Of a DNA stretch of 64,000 nucleotides, positions 10,366 through 24,306 are shown one piece after another. The notes under the pieces are model-generated. The model was not told where the DNA came from, ran no database searches, and was given only the letters and a program-made list of their open reading frames with translations. The DNA is taken from NCBI GenBank assembly GCA_020091685.1, contig CM034601.1:17475320-17539319 (forward strand). Direction: 5' to 3'. The DNA comes from Lutjanus erythropterus (taxonomy: Eukaryota; Chordata; Actinopteri; Lutjaniformes; Lutjanidae). The position numbers and the translations under genes were made by a program. Positions within the stretch are counted from its first letter, which is position 1. Each line of letters begins with the position of its first letter.

Positions 10366-10742
10366 GGTCACGCCTCTGCAGCCACTCAACGTCTGCCAGA
10401 AGAAAGAAAAGGTCACTCTGACAGAAATGTAAATGTCTTGAAGATTATTAAACTCTGAATGCATAAAACCGCAACATACTTTTCTCTCACACCTGCTCAA
10501 GAAAGTGTCTGCAGTGCTCTGATGCTGCAAGATCCTGCTGTGAGAACAAACCTGCCTCCCATTGTGGTTCAGACTTTCAGGGTGGAGTTTCTGTGCTCCA
10601 GGACAAAAGAGGGAAAGCTGAGACCAAATATCCACAACCCTTATTCTCTGTTTCTGTCCATTGTTCCCACACATACAAGCTTTGTTACCTCAAGCAAGGC
10701 CTCAAGACTGGGAACAATGGCTCCAGATCCCACCTGTGCTCT

Positions 10743-10744
<2 letters not shown>

Positions 10745-10800
<56 letters not shown>
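10745..10800 (+). repeat. (CA)n(GA)n compound microsatellite
   Basis: About nine CA units followed directly by about seventeen GA units, then interrupted CA-rich sequence. Confidence 0.9.
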
Positions 10801-10802
<2 letters not shown>

Positions 10803-11094
10803 CAAACACACAACACACACAGGTCAAGCCTTAAACAAACACAAACTTCAGAGTTTGGGTCAATAAGTGCACCTAAAGACATACCAGGAAGAGGATTTTT
10901 CTGGAGGAAAAACATTTCCTTGATCTAATCTTCATTGAAGGAACAAAGAAATTAACCTCTAAATAGCTTTTTGCATTCATTTTCTTTTTGTGAAAACTGA
11001 TCACATCTATTCATGCATACAGTACTGTATGAACTCCAGGTTTGCATGTTAAGTTAAGCAGAGGTAGGAGGTACAAATACTTCATTACCGTCCT

Positions 11095-11390
11095 TAAAGC
11101 TACTACAAAGAGTTTTTCAGCTGGTTATCAAACTGCCCAATTTTAATGATGCCTCAATATGACTCACACAAGTCAACAAGACCACCCGTGAGGCTGAGGC
11201 TACTTCTGTCCAGTTATTCTTAATGGCTGCCACCGAGTCAGATTCTCCTTGAAATCAGATGAAACAAGCCTGTGTTCACATTTTCCCAGACAAAGTTACA
11301 GTGAGTAGTATGTTAGCCAGTTAAAATGAAGAAGGGGGAGATTTTTACTCAGATCATTTGCTTACTACAGTGGAAACCTTGTCGTAGCTT
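11095..11390 (+). repeat. Dispersed repeat family B, copy 1
   Basis: Shares 'agctactacaa..gagttttt', 'ctggttat.aaact' and 'atgcctc.atatgac' with 53530-53830 in the same orientation, and with 14645-15010 and 28340-29450 in the opposite orientation. An old interspersed element with no coding capacity seen. Confidence 0.5.
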
Positions 11391-12510
11391 TAAGTACTCT
11401 GTAAAAAAGTTTTTTAAATAGACAGGTTGAGAAAATTCTGTTCCAAGGAAACTTCACCTTCACTGAGTTTTTTAGTTTTTAATCAAATTCTTAAGTTTTG
11501 AAATGAACTAAACAAAGTTTTGCCAACCTATATGATCTTTTGTTGAGATAATTTACTTTTCTTCTTTAGAAAAAAACATATCTTTGAGTTTTAGAAACCC
11601 ACAAAATTTTTTTGTTTTGTTTTTACAGTATTTGTGTGTCTGTACTTTACTTGACTATTTTTTTTTTCTGACCACCTTTTACATTTGCTTTGTACATTTT
11701 AACACAAATTTCCATACTTTCTATCCCTTACAGTTTCAAAACAGACTTGTAACTTTAGTTTTAATCCATTTGAGGGTACTTATTGTTATCTTGTGTTAAT
11801 GTATGCAGCAAACTTAAATGGATGGGACAGTAACACAGAAAAGCTGTGCATATCAAACATGACAGATGTAACAAGATGAAAACAAGAGATGGAGACTCTA
11901 CCGTGGATGAAAAGTGAGGTTCAGTTAGCTTTGCACAGAAACAGCCAGTAAAAATGTCCTTCAAATATTTTTTTTTTACTTTTACTTTTAATTTTTACTT
12001 TTTACTCAAAACTTCAAGGCAGCCTACTCAACTAGATTATTGTGTTTTGCGTTCAACTCACACTCTTAAGTTTTGAAAAAGTTTTATCAATTAAAATGTT
12101 TTGTTGAGGTAGTTTACTTCTTTACTACTTCTTTAGATAAACTTGAATATTTGAGTTTTGAAAAACCAAAAAATCTGTATTTAAATTGAGTAAACTCATC
12201 GAAGTGACAGTGAATAAGGGTTTATAATTTAATATTTCCAACTGCAGCCATTTAATTTTCAAGCCCAACCCAAATTGTGGCAAATCAGGTTCACAGCTCA
12301 CACGACCAATTGTTGAGTTTCTAATGCAAAGATTTTAAAAGTTTATTGAAAGAAGAAAAGTAAATTATCTTAACTAAAGATTATACATTTCCAAAACTTT
12401 GTTAACTTTATTTAAAAACTCAACTGTTTGAGTTTGACTCAAAACTAAAAAGTCTAGTAAAGACAGTTAAAGAAATGATGAGTTTTCTCAACTTTTTTTC
12501 CCCCACAGTG
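11391..12510. repeat. AT-rich repetitive block ending in CCCCACAGTG
   Basis: Many recurrences of 'aagttttgaaa', 'aaactcaa' and 'gagttttctcaac' on both strands. The block ends with 'caactttttttcccccacagtg', resembling the terminal inverted repeat of a teleost MITE. Related text starts near 6631 ('cactgtggaaaaaaacagtt') and occurs near 26800-27440. Boundaries uncertain. Confidence 0.4.
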
Positions 12511-12955
12511 TAAAGAATGTGTGCACTTTTGCCACCTGTGAGACTTCAGTCACAGGAAAAGATCAAAGCAAAGGGATATGAATATTTTCTGCCGTCTTAA
12601 TATTTTATCTCTTAACAAATGAAAAATTTGTCCTGTGAGTTCATATAAAGTACAAATACCTTTGTCTATAGGCTGACAGTTTGAAGAAAGACCAGTTTCC
12701 ATCTGTTGCACCTCGTTTTTCTGCCACACCCAAACCTGATTTACAGGAAAGTCAGACAATAGATGCCTCTCAAGTGCCGTTGGTTATTCCTTTTTAAAAC
12801 ACACTCCTTGTTTTGATTGTAATGCAGTGGTGAATAGACCTGTACGCATCAATGAACTGCCTTTTGACCACTAAATGAATATGAATGAATGTGTGAAAGC
12901 ATGTGAAATTAAAAAAGTACAGAGCACAAGTCATATCAGATTTGTAAACAAAATA

Positions 12956-12961
12956 TTTATT
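12956..12961 (-). promoter_or_regulatory. Poly(A) signal of the 13.3 kb claudin
   Basis: AATAAA on the minus strand, about 326 bases after the stop codon of the claudin at 13288-13932. Confidence 0.5.
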
Positions 12962-13287
12962 TACAATAACTGGCACATGAATATCATACACATGGTTCAT
13001 AACAACAACCCACGTACAAAATATAACATTTTCAAAATAAAAGATTATACAAGATACGACTGAGAAAAGACTTGCAAATGACTAATATTCATTTTAACTG
13101 CCATACAAACACACTGTGTTAACATACAAAACTGATTTTCCTCTTTGGGTGTGGTTCCTTTCTTGCTCCTTATTTCCTTAAAACTCAGGAGTACTTTTTA
13201 CTCAAGTAACCTCCTGAAACATCAACACTCACAGCCCAGTAGCACCAGTTCATCTGTCCCAGTAAACACTGCTTTGTGGAAGCTGTT

Positions 13288-13932
13288 TCAGACGTAGTCT
13301 TTGCCGGACACTGGTGCCGAGGCCTCAGAGCTGGCAGCTTTGTACCTCGCAGTGTAAGAGTTTTCTTCTTTCTTGGGGCAGTCGCAGCAGAGCATCCCTC
13401 CTCCGATCAGCATCAAAGCAGCTGCACCCCAACCAATGTAGAGAGCGGCGCCGAGCTCTCTCTTCTGGGCGTTGACCATCAGAGGGTTGTAGAAGTTTTG
13501 GATGATGGTGTGGGCAGTCCAGCAGACGGGGATGAGGCAGAGGATGCCGGCTACGATGAACATGACGCCAGCTGTGATGCCCACCTTGATCTTGGACGAC
13601 TCGTCTCCCACACAGTTGGTGCACTTCCCACCGGCCACAGAGAGCAGGATGGCCAGGACGCCCACCACAATGGCGATGATGGTCAGGGCCCGGGCAGCCT
13701 GGAGGTCCTGGCTGAGGGCCAGCATGGAGTCGTAGACCTTACACTGCATCTGGCCCGTGCTCTGGACCACGCAGCTCATCCAAATACCTTCCCAGGAGGT
13801 TTGCGAGGTCACAATGTTGCTGCCAATGAAAGCGGTGACCTTCCACATGGGAAGTGCGCATGTAATGATGGCGCCAATCCATCCTATGATGCCTAGAGCG
13901 GCACCCAGAATTTGGAACCCAGCAGACACCAT
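13288..13932 (-). CDS. Claudin (claudin-4-like), single exon
   Basis: 214 residues starting MVSAGFQ. Loop 1 carries W30, a GIW variant of the GLW triplet (Ile at position 50), C54 and C64. TM2 reads ALTIIAIVVGV. Loop 2 reads VCWTAHTIIQNFYNPL, followed by [18 protein letters not shown]. The cytoplasmic tail is Lys/Glu/Ser rich with CDCPKKEE, a likely palmitoylation cysteine cluster, and ends GKDYV (PDZ ligand). The single exon and length fit the claudin-3/4/6/9 group. It is tandem with the two-exon claudin downstream on the same strand. No close TATA box is visible; a TATAAAC on this strand near 14325 is about 390 bases upstream of the ATG and would need a long or spliced 5' UTR. A 206-codon open frame on the opposite strand is a shadow. 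Confidence 0.93.
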   Translation of the reverse strand: MVSAGFQILGAALGIIGWIGAIITCALPMWKVTAFIGSNIVTSQTSWEGIWMSCVVQSTGQMQCKVYDSMLALSQDLQAARALTIIAIVVGVLAILLSVAGGKCTNCVGDESSKIKVGITAGVMFIVAGILCLIPVCWTAHTIIQNFYNPLMVNAQKRELGAALYIGWGAAALMLIGGGMLCCDCPKKEENSYTARYKAASSEASAPVSGKDYV

Positions 13933-14644
13933 CGTGGACAGTTGATTTGTTCTTCAAATGAAACTTCTGTCTTCCTCTTTGAAAAGTCTCTCTGTGTGCT
14001 GTAATTCCCCCCTGGCAGCGACGTAGAACTGTGGCTTGTTTGTCTCCCTCTGTGATGGAGGCAGGTCCTCTACTTGACAGGTGAGTTTGCTGAATGGGGG
14101 AGGATTGAGAGGAGAGCAGGTACATATTGTTTCCACTCAGAGGGAGGAGGAGTCGTGGAGGAAAACAGCTCAGCGTCATCAGTCCTCAACTCAAACTATA
14201 ACCTGTTTACCGTCCTCAAATGGTGCACTGAACAAAAGAAACGTGGAACTGCTGTGCTTGTCGCACCACAAGCATGATAAAACACTTGATTTAAACACAA
14301 TATAAGCATCTTATTAAAGAAAAGTTTATAGAAGATTTTCTTTTGTTCATCTCCCCTCTTCATTCCCCTCCCCCACAGTTTCACCTGAAGCAGCAGGGGG
14401 GTGGAGTAACATCCTGACTGAGAGATGACTCATTCTGTTCTGAATGACAATACTTCTGACAAAACCGCCAGACTGACCAAATATGGCCTTGTGCGCCGTG
14501 ATTTTAATGTATTGCACCTTCACAAACTATGGATGATATGCTGCTTGAGTCAAAATTTCCACCATGTCCTCACTCAGCTGTATACTAACTCAAAGACGTT
14601 CAGAGATGAGACCCAACAAAACCACTTTTGTTGATTGTTTTTAA

Positions 14645-15010
14645 TTAAAGCTACTACAGGACACTTTCATATCGTGTTCATTTTGGAGGCCCCTGTGGAA
14701 AAAGCGGTAGTGTTTCCACCGTGATAAACACAAAATTTAATTTACAAAATGAAATTATCTTAATAAAGATTTGCTGCTGCTTTTTAAGTGTCTAACACAC
14801 TACTAACTGTAACTTTGTCTTGGAAAATGTAAACACAGGCTCCTTATCTGATTTTACAGAGAACCTGACCCTGTGGGAGACTTTAAGAATAATAATACAG
14901 AAATAGCTGATCTTCTTGCAGATGGTCTCGTTTGCTTATGCAGGTCATATAGAGGCCTAAATTGAGACTGGTTCATAACCAGTTTAAAACTCCTTGTTGT
15001 AGCTTTAACC
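14645..15010 (-). repeat. Dispersed repeat family B, copy 2
   Basis: Aligns by eye with 28340-28593 plus 29377-29450: '.gtggaaaaagc.gtagtgtttccac', 'aaatgaaattatct', 'ggtcatatagaggc' and 'cataaccagtt..aaactcctt'. This uninterrupted copy shows what the empty site of the insertion at 28594 looked like. Confidence 0.55.
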
Positions 15011-18000
15011 AACAAGCTTTGATGGTCTAAACATGACCATGAAAATTATATGAAAGTAATAGTGGCTATGAGTGGACACACTGTTCCCGAATTGGATCAG
15101 AAAAAAACTGCAGTTTCTCAAATGGCCACATGAAGCTGGCTCCAAAAACCACGCAATCCCCAAACAGCACCATATTAAAATCTCCAACTTTACAACAGAA
15201 ATAAACATGTTTACAGCCTGGTACAAAAACAGTTTTGATCTCTATTGCTACTTTCCCCGTTCATGACAACTGTACGGGTGTGTGTGGAGGGATGTTCTGT
15301 GACTTGTTATGTAACTCACCTGTTAAAATTATATTAAGGCTTAAAGGTAGACATAATTTAGGCTATACGCGCTACATTACTCATAATTTCTAGGAGACAG
15401 GGTTGCCTTACTTCGCCAAGAAAGAACACTCCACTACAGCTGCATATATTAATTCATCAAAAAACTATGGTTAACAACAATAGAACAAATTTTAGATGTG
15501 GAAAAATTTACATATACAATTAGAGATGACAGACAAAAAATTATCGACTAGGAGGAATATTTAATAATATTAATCTAACCCAAAATTTGCAATATAGGCC
15601 TTTACACCCACCCCACCTGCCTTTTTCCCTTGCCTTTTACTCTTTTGTGGTTGTTGGGTTGACTGCTTGTGTCGTTTAATTTGTGTTTTTATTCACCAAT
15701 TTGATTTATACAAAAAACTTTTTAACTCTAACCTTTCATTTAGTTTCCTCATTAATACAGCTCCATGGTAAGCCTTTCATATTTAACATTTTAAACACCT
15801 ACACCTTAAATTTTGATGAAAATTTAAGTAATTCTGATGACTTTTAAATATTATTGTAAATTCTGAAAGTATTATTTGTTCTGTGGTGGGGGTCTGTCTC
15901 AGATTAACTGGGGGCCACTGGACAGGTGGTTCAGGTAGCACACTCAGACCTGAGCAACTGGTCTTTCCCTCGTTCTTTAAACTCATTTTTACTGAGTCCA
16001 GCTACACTTCCACATGTTCAGTTTGCATGAGACTGTATTCATGAAAAACAGCGCCTTTCTCCTTGAAGACGAGATAAGAAGCAGTCACTTTAAACTCCAA
16101 AATAAATCATCATTTATCCACCACTCTTGAAAACGTCTGTCCCTTAGGTCAACCTTTCATGTTTCAGTGTCAGTCACAGTAAATCAGAGTGCTGTCAATC
16201 ACAGCCTAGGTGTTTATATCGACAGGTGTGACTGTAAACGTGACATAAAGAGACTCTGTTTACTCTCTGGTTTCATACCCTTGGTTGAAAATTGAATAAT
16301 CACTGTCAAAGACTTGGGGGAAACTCTCATTTTTAGTTTTTTTTTTTCATTTTTAGTTGTTCTAAGGCAGTATGTGGAAACTGTGTGTAAAACAAACAAC
16401 ATATTTCAGATAACAACAAAACATGTTTACTTGATCTTGTGGTTTATTACTTTACAATTTTCACCTTAACATCCCTCAAAATCAGGGTATTTCTGCATGT
16501 CAATAATGTCTCAGTCTTGTTTTAAGTTTATTCTGTGCAACAAGCAGAATGATTTCTGTGCTTCAGTGTCTGTGTTCAGTTTTATAGCAGCTCTTTTGCA
16601 ATCCTACTGTTGTTGACTGGTATTTACACAGAGGGTGAAGAAGCTCACTCCCACTTTGTCACATACTTGCAATTAAAACATTTTAATAAGGAGAAGCATG
16701 TGACCTCGCTGTGGTATGACGCAGCTCGATCCTCCCACAAGAAATCAGACGGGGCAACGTGATTTCATGAAGGTGCGCTCTCTGAGGTTAGGCGATTACT
16801 GAATCCATGAAATGGCACACGTGGTGACATGTGCCCTTAGTTATATTACTACTTTAAGAAAAAGAATGACATCTTCCAAAAGGAAAAAACAGGATTTATT
16901 GGGAACAAATAATTAAGTGAAAAATGAAATGACAATCGTGAAATAAAGGCTGCGGTCGTCTTTGAAAGAAACTCTGTTCAGTTTAGTCTGTGTGGTTCTG
17001 AATCAAACTGAAGGCCGATTGTAAGGGTGAACATACAAAGTTTGTTTTGTTCAGAGATCACAGGAAAAGAGCTTGTGTTTGATATTTATGTCAACTTGAT
17101 GTGGGCAGAGAGGGTTCAGTGTGAGTGCGAGCGCGATGATTTACAACATATTTGACAGGTCTGGATTTTGTTCCCTCCAAATGTTGTAACCCTGACATGA
17201 GAGAAAAAATGTTGAACTCTGTGAAGTTTGGCTCTTCTGTCTGCTGTTCTCCGCTCTGCCCAAAGGGAGGCAGCAGCTTCTGCTTTCTGTCATTTCACTC
17301 TCTCTCTCTCTGTGTGTGTGTGAGTGTGTATTTGTGTGTGTATTAGTGTGCCCTAAATTTCTAGGATTTCCCGGAGAGGTTCAACTCTGACTCAGAGGAA
17401 GCAGAGCCTAGAGTGATATAAAAATTGTGTCTTTTTTTAAATACTGTCTGTTCAGTTTCATGCAGTTTGGTATGAATTTGTACATTAAATTTAAACGCCT
17501 ACGATGCAGCAATAAGACACACATCTTGGGATTTGTTTTCCGTACTCTAGAGCTGTCTATGCACACAGAGACAGAAGAATGTCTGTGTGGTTGTGAAAGT
17601 GTGGCATCACCAGTGTTCAAAGAGCTTTTAACTGCAGTTTTGAATGTGTCCATAAATCTCTCAGCAGCCGTTAAATTCAAGGCTCCCTGACTGTTTCAAA
17701 GGACATTACTTAGTAACTCAGAGCCCGGTTACAGAGCAGCATCGCCACCGACCAGTGACCTAATAAACGCTGCCAGTGGAAAACCCCCGTCTTTCTTTGA
17801 AACGGGCAGTTTGAAATGAAGGCTGATGACTGGCTGAGGGATAATACAAAAACAAATACTGGTATGTGAGTGATTTTGACAAAAAATAAAAATATTAATT
17901 GTGCGGTGTGATTCCACGTCAACATTAGACTATTTGTCTGCATCATTAAAATATGATGTGTAACATGTTTATGAGGTCGTCTCAGGCCAACAGTTTCTAT

Positions 18001-18339
18001 TACTGCCACTAACTCCTCTTGACAGACAGTTCAAGAGCTTGCTATCTCTTTAATATGATGGAAGAGGAGGTGTTTCAGTTTCTATAGTAGTTATGCAAGT
18101 TTGATTGTTTTCAACTATGACCGGTGTTCAATCTTACCTATGCAAACAAATATATTTCAGCATGACAAACATGCACAGGCGTCCAAATTCTGTCCAAAAT
18201 GTAAGTATGGAATATTCAATAAGTTTGAGGGAGAAGAAGTGTTGAAATAATGAGTAAAATTTTGTATCACTGTGTCAAGAATTTTGAGTTACTTAAGCAT
18301 GTTTCAACTGAAGTTATTTTGAAGAATTTATAAGTTAAA

Positions 18340-18490
18340 GGTCCAGTGCGTAAGATTTATGGGGATGTATTGTAAGAATATGGCATAAATGGTATGTAAT
18401 AATATGATTTTATTAGAGTGTATTGACATGAAAATGAGAATCACTGTGTTTTCATTACCTGATATCTACAGGGGGCATCAGTATTATACC
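18340..18490. repeat. Dispersed element 'GGTCCAGTG...' copy 2
   Basis: 'aaggtccagtgcgtaagatt' through 'gatatctacagggggcat', matching the element at 6908-7150 in order and orientation. About 150 bases, no coding capacity. Confidence 0.55.
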
Positions 18491-21400
18491 ATTGTATTTC
18501 TACATGTGTTTTTCTTGATATAACTTGATGTGAATTTTAAAAAACAAACCCCCATACTGAAAAGGGACAGTTGGAAACTTGGGCAAGATCCATGTAGCCT
18601 GAGTTTGGTAACATAAAAACATCTGATGTCACATCAGGATGGCAGCACATGTGATGAACAGCAAGCAGAGTTATCAGTTCACCAATTTTCTCTTTATGTA
18701 GTGTGTTCTGTTGTGAAACGTGCTGTAACTACTTTGTAGCTGACATTCCCATTTCTATGGAGTTGATTTGTGCTTGATAGAAGAGTCTGTTCGCGTGTAG
18801 CAATCACCTGCTCCCCCTGTCTCTTTTTAAATGTGCCGGTCAGCTGCTGTACATGTTTGTGGAGTTCAGAGATGTTACCATGTGACTTTTCGCTGCATTA
18901 ACTTGACCTGGGAATTGCCGCTGACACCACCTGTGTAAGTGCTGACATCATCGGGAAACTTTTCACTGTCATAAAGTTTTCCAGACACTTTTGCTGAGAT
19001 TTTTAATCGCTATGACCCTTTGTAAGTGTGTTCCTGCCACCATCACCATAGCAAAAAACAATATAAGTACAGCAGAAGTCACTGAGAAATGACTGATGAA
19101 TTATTAACATGGCCAGAATTTAAATATAAAATGTTCAAAAGATGTTATCAACAGAATATGAAGAAGTAACAATAATGTTATGTCACTGATGATTATGTAT
19201 TATGTTGTAGAGATATCAGCTGAAGTCAGCATGCAAACCAGGGTGCTCCAGCGTGACTCTGCTTGAAATAAACTTTTAATCCACCACATTAGATGTAAGA
19301 TATTCTGGCTTCTTGCTGCCTGACCTCCCTCTCGCTCCTCCCCACCTGCCGTCCTAATCACTCCTGGAGACAGAGTCCTGGTCGAAGCCGCTGTAAATCA
19401 CCTCGGTACTGTGTTACCTGTTGGGTCCCAGGCTGGGTTCACTGGGAGGCTGCTGAGCCCGGTTGAGCTCCAGTCATAAGAGCTGCAAACAGCAGCTGGT
19501 AGGCCAGACACAGCTGAGGAGTTGCAGCAGAGAGTACAGTGCCCCCTATTCTTTTTTGGAATCACCTTCAACAGGTGGTCAATATTTACACGTTGCTCAT
19601 TTTATTAAGGTAACAGACAAACGCCTTGGTGGATAAATCATACATCTTTTAATTCCGGTCTAGTTAGTGGTGGTTTTTCTCCCATTTTACCCAAATGCTA
19701 TGGATTATAAACTTATTCTCAGCTGGACATTTCTTATTTTCTTTTAAATTGCATTTTCAATGGTGATTAAATCATGACATGACTTTCAGAATGTTCAGTT
19801 ATGTTCTTCAAAAGGTTTTAACAGTCACAGAAATACATGTAGCATGTCAGATCCAAATCACATTTAAATCATCCTCCCAAAGCTTAACCTGTTTATATTT
19901 AAAACACTGAAAGAAAAAATGTAAACTTACCAGTTACTTAAGATTTTTACAGCTCTTCCAGTGCTTCCAGTAATTCCACTCTGGAAGGATATTTTTATTA
20001 CTGTCTTCCCTCCTGTTTTTAGGTTACTGTGATGTTGGCAGTAGTTGCAGACCCATGCATGCATGTTATCTGAACTTCCCTTGGCACGTAACCAAATAGA
20101 TAAACCTGTTATTCAAACACTCTGCTGAAATACCATGTCCACACGCCCAGTTGGGTTTGATGATAGATCATTTGTGTGTTTTTCTCTGCAGCTGGAGAGG
20201 AGGAAGAGCTCACACTCTTACAAATACACCAACACACACAAGGAAATAACTGCGGAAATGTATAATCCTTCTGCTAACTGAAACTCACTTATCAGCTCCT
20301 GTGAGAGATACACCCGTTCAGTGAAACTCCACCGATTGCACAAATCTACTTCCATGGAAAAATATCTGTGGAGTTACGGTATTTATAAGAGACGAGTTTC
20401 AGTAACATGGAAGAAGGCTTCATGGTCAGCAATGAATCCAGGCAGAGGGTAAAGGGGTATTTTACAACAAATTATTATCCAAACAGACTGAATTACTGCC
20501 TGCATATCCAGTTTGTTCAGCAGTTCAAATTGTTTTGAAGTTGGTCTAATGACAGATTAACTGTGGCAAAAGTTAAACAAAAGACAGTGTCCTTCTTAAT
20601 CCAGTGGAGGTAGGAATATGAATGTGTGCCATTGCAGACCATGACATTCATCTTAACTTAACAGGAGTGGAGAAAGGAGCAAGAACTTAACACCACTGTA
20701 GTTTATTCATTCGTCATTTACCTGATATAATTAATGGATGATAAAGGGCAGGAATCCAACTGTATGTGACATTTGATTTTTAAATATATTCAGCAGCTGT
20801 TACCTGATATGGACAAAATGCAGGTGCTGACTACTGAAGGTGAAAATATGGATCCAATAGATAAGACACAGTTTATGGACCTCTGATTATAAATTCAGAG
20901 TCTGGTCCAGCAGTAATGATTTTGCAGACGTCACACTGGCTGTAAATTTAAATTAAACGTCTTCCTCAACAGCGTTATATATGTCAACATGTGTAAATGT
21001 TTCAGCCTAAGATGCTGTCAAAATACATTAAGACAAATGCAGCTGATATTCAAAACTCACTTTTAAACTACAATAAGTCTAGTTTTAAAGTCCTAAAGTT
21101 GTTTGTCAGCTGTACCACAATCATCCTCGCTCGTATATTCACGTATATTCGCTCATCTCCGACATGATAAATAATGATAGGAATGTTTTATCAGTGCACT
21201 CAAACTGACAAATGATTGTTTATTGATCAGTGTCTTATTAATGTGTCTAAGGCGTGCAGATTTATCTTTATTTAAACAGTGATTACTACAGTAATGTGCG
21301 CTAAATGCTTCAGTGCAGGGAAAGTAGCTGACAGATGCCTTCATGTCCACAGAGTCAGAGAGTTAGAAAGAAGGACGATGTATGGATTTTATTCTGAGCT

Positions 21401-24306
21401 GAAGAGGAATCCTCAGATCACTGTCTCTGTTCTTACATCAGTGATCGATCATAAAAGCGCTCATCAGAGACAGTGCTGGGGTAACAAACTAATATCTAAC
21501 CAGGATATCATGTTTAGAAAAATTTGAACTGCAGAATAATGCATTAAAGTGACTTTATGAAAACACAAGTGTGTCAGACAGCTGCTTCAGGTTCTGCAGG
21601 AAGGGAGAAGACAGAGAGAAGCTGAGAGTTTGTTGAAGAAAACAGAGTCAGTTACCACAGTAACAAACCCGGAGGTCAACTTATCTCAGGCTCAGCAAAC
21701 TCAGAATTTTCATTAAACAGGGTCCTGGTGATAATGGGTGCATTGCCACCAGCTGACTGGACCAACTTTAAATGTGTCTTTACAAACAGCAACAGACAAA
21801 GCTGGAAAAAGTAGTGGAGTAAACAGCAGCTAAAGAGCCAGATAAGTCCCTCAGGAGATGGTGGAAACTAAAAGAGGTAAAAGCAGAGTGTTTATTGGAC
21901 TTGTCAGATAGTGATTAAACAAAACTCCAAATGAATGCTACCTTTGCTGTGTCCAAATAAAAAAATCTTTGCTCTAAATAATGTTATAAGACAATAATAC
22001 TGTATATCAGGGCTGTATCTTTGTCACTTCATAACACAGCTTGCAGGAGAACAGGCTGCAGTAGTTCTATGAAGCAGCAACTCATATCAAATATTTCTTG
22101 TTTAAGCATGTAAACAAAGAATTTGATAGTATTGACTGTCAGATATGATTTGAATTGTTGGTCGATTGTTTGTTTCCTTCCTTAATACCAAGATAATCTC
22201 AATGAATTGCCTTTTATCAGGCTTTATCTTATCGTGGTTACTGGGTTAGCCATTCTTTAGCGGACGTGTTAGACTATTATTGAAGTGTGATAATGTGGAC
22301 ACGTATACAAGATAAAAATGTGTCAGAGTCTGATAGTGGAACTGTACAAATCTGTGTGGACATACGGCACATGAACCCACACTGACAGACTCATTCATGT
22401 TTGAGCGAGAAACCGGAATCTGTGTCACCATTATCTAATTTCTAGTCATCTAAGACTTCAGAGGAACCGTTAGTTAGCTCATGTGAGGCACCTCGCTCAG
22501 TATACGTCTTAGAAAAATGTTATGTTCACCCTGCTCTGTTAGATCATAGTCCAACATGCAAACTGGGAACCAAACACATTTCTGCATGGTCTGTCTTATA
22601 TTTTGGTTAGCATTTTTGTTGTTTGCTAGTGTTATGCTTTAATTCCAGTAGATGCTGGCTGATCAAAGAAAATGTTAAATGTTTAAAAGGGGAGTCTGGT
22701 GACAGTCAGGACAATCTTATATTAATCATTACATTGTTAGTGATGTTAATAGACGGTGTAGCTGCTACGCTATGAATGATCGATCCTGTCCCTCGATGAA
22801 TGTGGGTTAATTGTTGAAAACACTGTCATGGCGACGTTAACTACTGGACAGAATGTGGTCTGTTGTTGCTGCCAAGTTCAGGCATCAAAGTTACACAGAG
22901 AATTTGCTCTGAGCTCCTAAATCAGCTCTGTTTTCACTGTGATGTATAGAACTGTAGTCGGGAGAATTTCAGGAATAAATGGACTGTCTGTTATGTAATA
23001 AAAAATAATTAATTGCTTGCTGCTACGTTGCTTAAAAGTTGTAAGTTAACTGATTAAACATAATTTTATTATCGCCAATTATTTCAGACCCCTGATCTTG
23101 AACAAAAATCAGATGTGGACCTTTGAGTAAGGGAACATTTGGGAACCCCTGTTCAATATTTTTAGAACAACTAATCCAACTGCTACTGGAAGTATTGTCT
23201 GTGAATCTGACGCCTGATATGGATTACTCCTCAGTGCCAGAGACCTCCTTTGTTGTCCAAATTCAATTACAAACATAATCAAAAGACACACCACTGCACT
23301 GGGTGACATATTACTTCATGACATTGAACATGGCGGGCACAGACATGAACCGTTTAATCAATTTTTCAAAGCTGAAAAGAGTACTGTTGTTTGACAGAAG
23401 CCATAGATACACAACTGTTAAATATATTCTTAGCATTACTAGTTTTTCATTAACTCAAATTTTATTTTATGATCACTTACAGACTGTGTAACCCAGTGAA
23501 GTTTCCTCTATAAAAACTGTCGTCATGTTGTAGTCGAGGCCATAAAAACATGGAACAACAAAACAAAACTGAAAATAAAATATAGACAGACAGATAGAAA
23601 AAGCCTACAACGATTTAACAGGTGCTGAAGTTCCCCTTTTCTCTGCTACTGTGTCTCTAAAACACAATACCACTCTCTGCAAACACACACACACCTGTTA
23701 GAATATATGTTTGGACACCCGTTACAGTCTCATGTGGTCACCTATCAACCACATAACAAGCTCTGACTTGGCCACTCATTACCTCCTGACAGCAATAAAG
23801 CAAACACACCCATAGCTACCATGGGCAAAAGGTTAAACCATAAAAATACTCCTCATTTGAAAAAGCACACAAACCAGCACCAACACACCCAGGTGGTAAA
23901 TGAGGCCAATGCCCAGGACTCACCTGATTGGCTTGGTGTAGCGAGTGATGTCATCTCTTAGGAGGGCCTGACCACTTCGTAATAAAACGATACACTGTTA
24001 AGGTTCATCGACTCCTTCTTACGACAGGCAGAAACCAGGAAAGCAGCGCCTGAGCGGGCACGCACACGCAGCAGAGAGTCTGTGGAGGAGGTACGCCGAG
24101 ACAGATCAACAATTCTGGATTCAGCAAGAAGAGGAGGAGGAGGAGGCACACCTGGTGGACAGAAGGATCACAAAGAGTAGAAAATATCAAGAAGGCCTTC
24201 ATATATTTGCTGGAAAATTAAAACGGAGAAGGGAAGCAAAGAGAAAATTCAACAGAGGAGCGAAGAGGAAAAATTAAGGAACTTTTGATCCACAGAGGGG
24301 TTCACG

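Larger units (their letters stand above)
10366..12955. other. Intergenic between tandem minus-strand claudins
   Basis: Probably holds the noncoding first exon and promoter of the two-exon claudin, then repeats. No supported coding sequence. A CA/GA microsatellite and two transposon-like stretches are listed separately. Confidence 0.55.
13933..24306. other. 10 kb intergenic gap, no gene seen
   Basis: No coding sequence I can support. Open frames are short and domain-free. Repeat copies lie near 14645-15010 and 18340-18490, and the rest is unremarkable AT-rich DNA with a few GT/TG runs (for example near 17310-17345). The 5' UTR of the plus-strand claudin probably occupies the last few hundred bases, after a weak TATA-like 'taataaaac' near 23980. 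Conserved enhancers could be present but cannot be judged from one sequence. Confidence 0.55.

Noticed and set aside
13276-13896. 206-codon open frame on the plus strand
   Set aside because: It is the antisense shadow of the minus-strand claudin at 13288-13932. Its composition (His/Asp/Gly rich) is what reverse-complement claudin codons give, and no family is recognisable.
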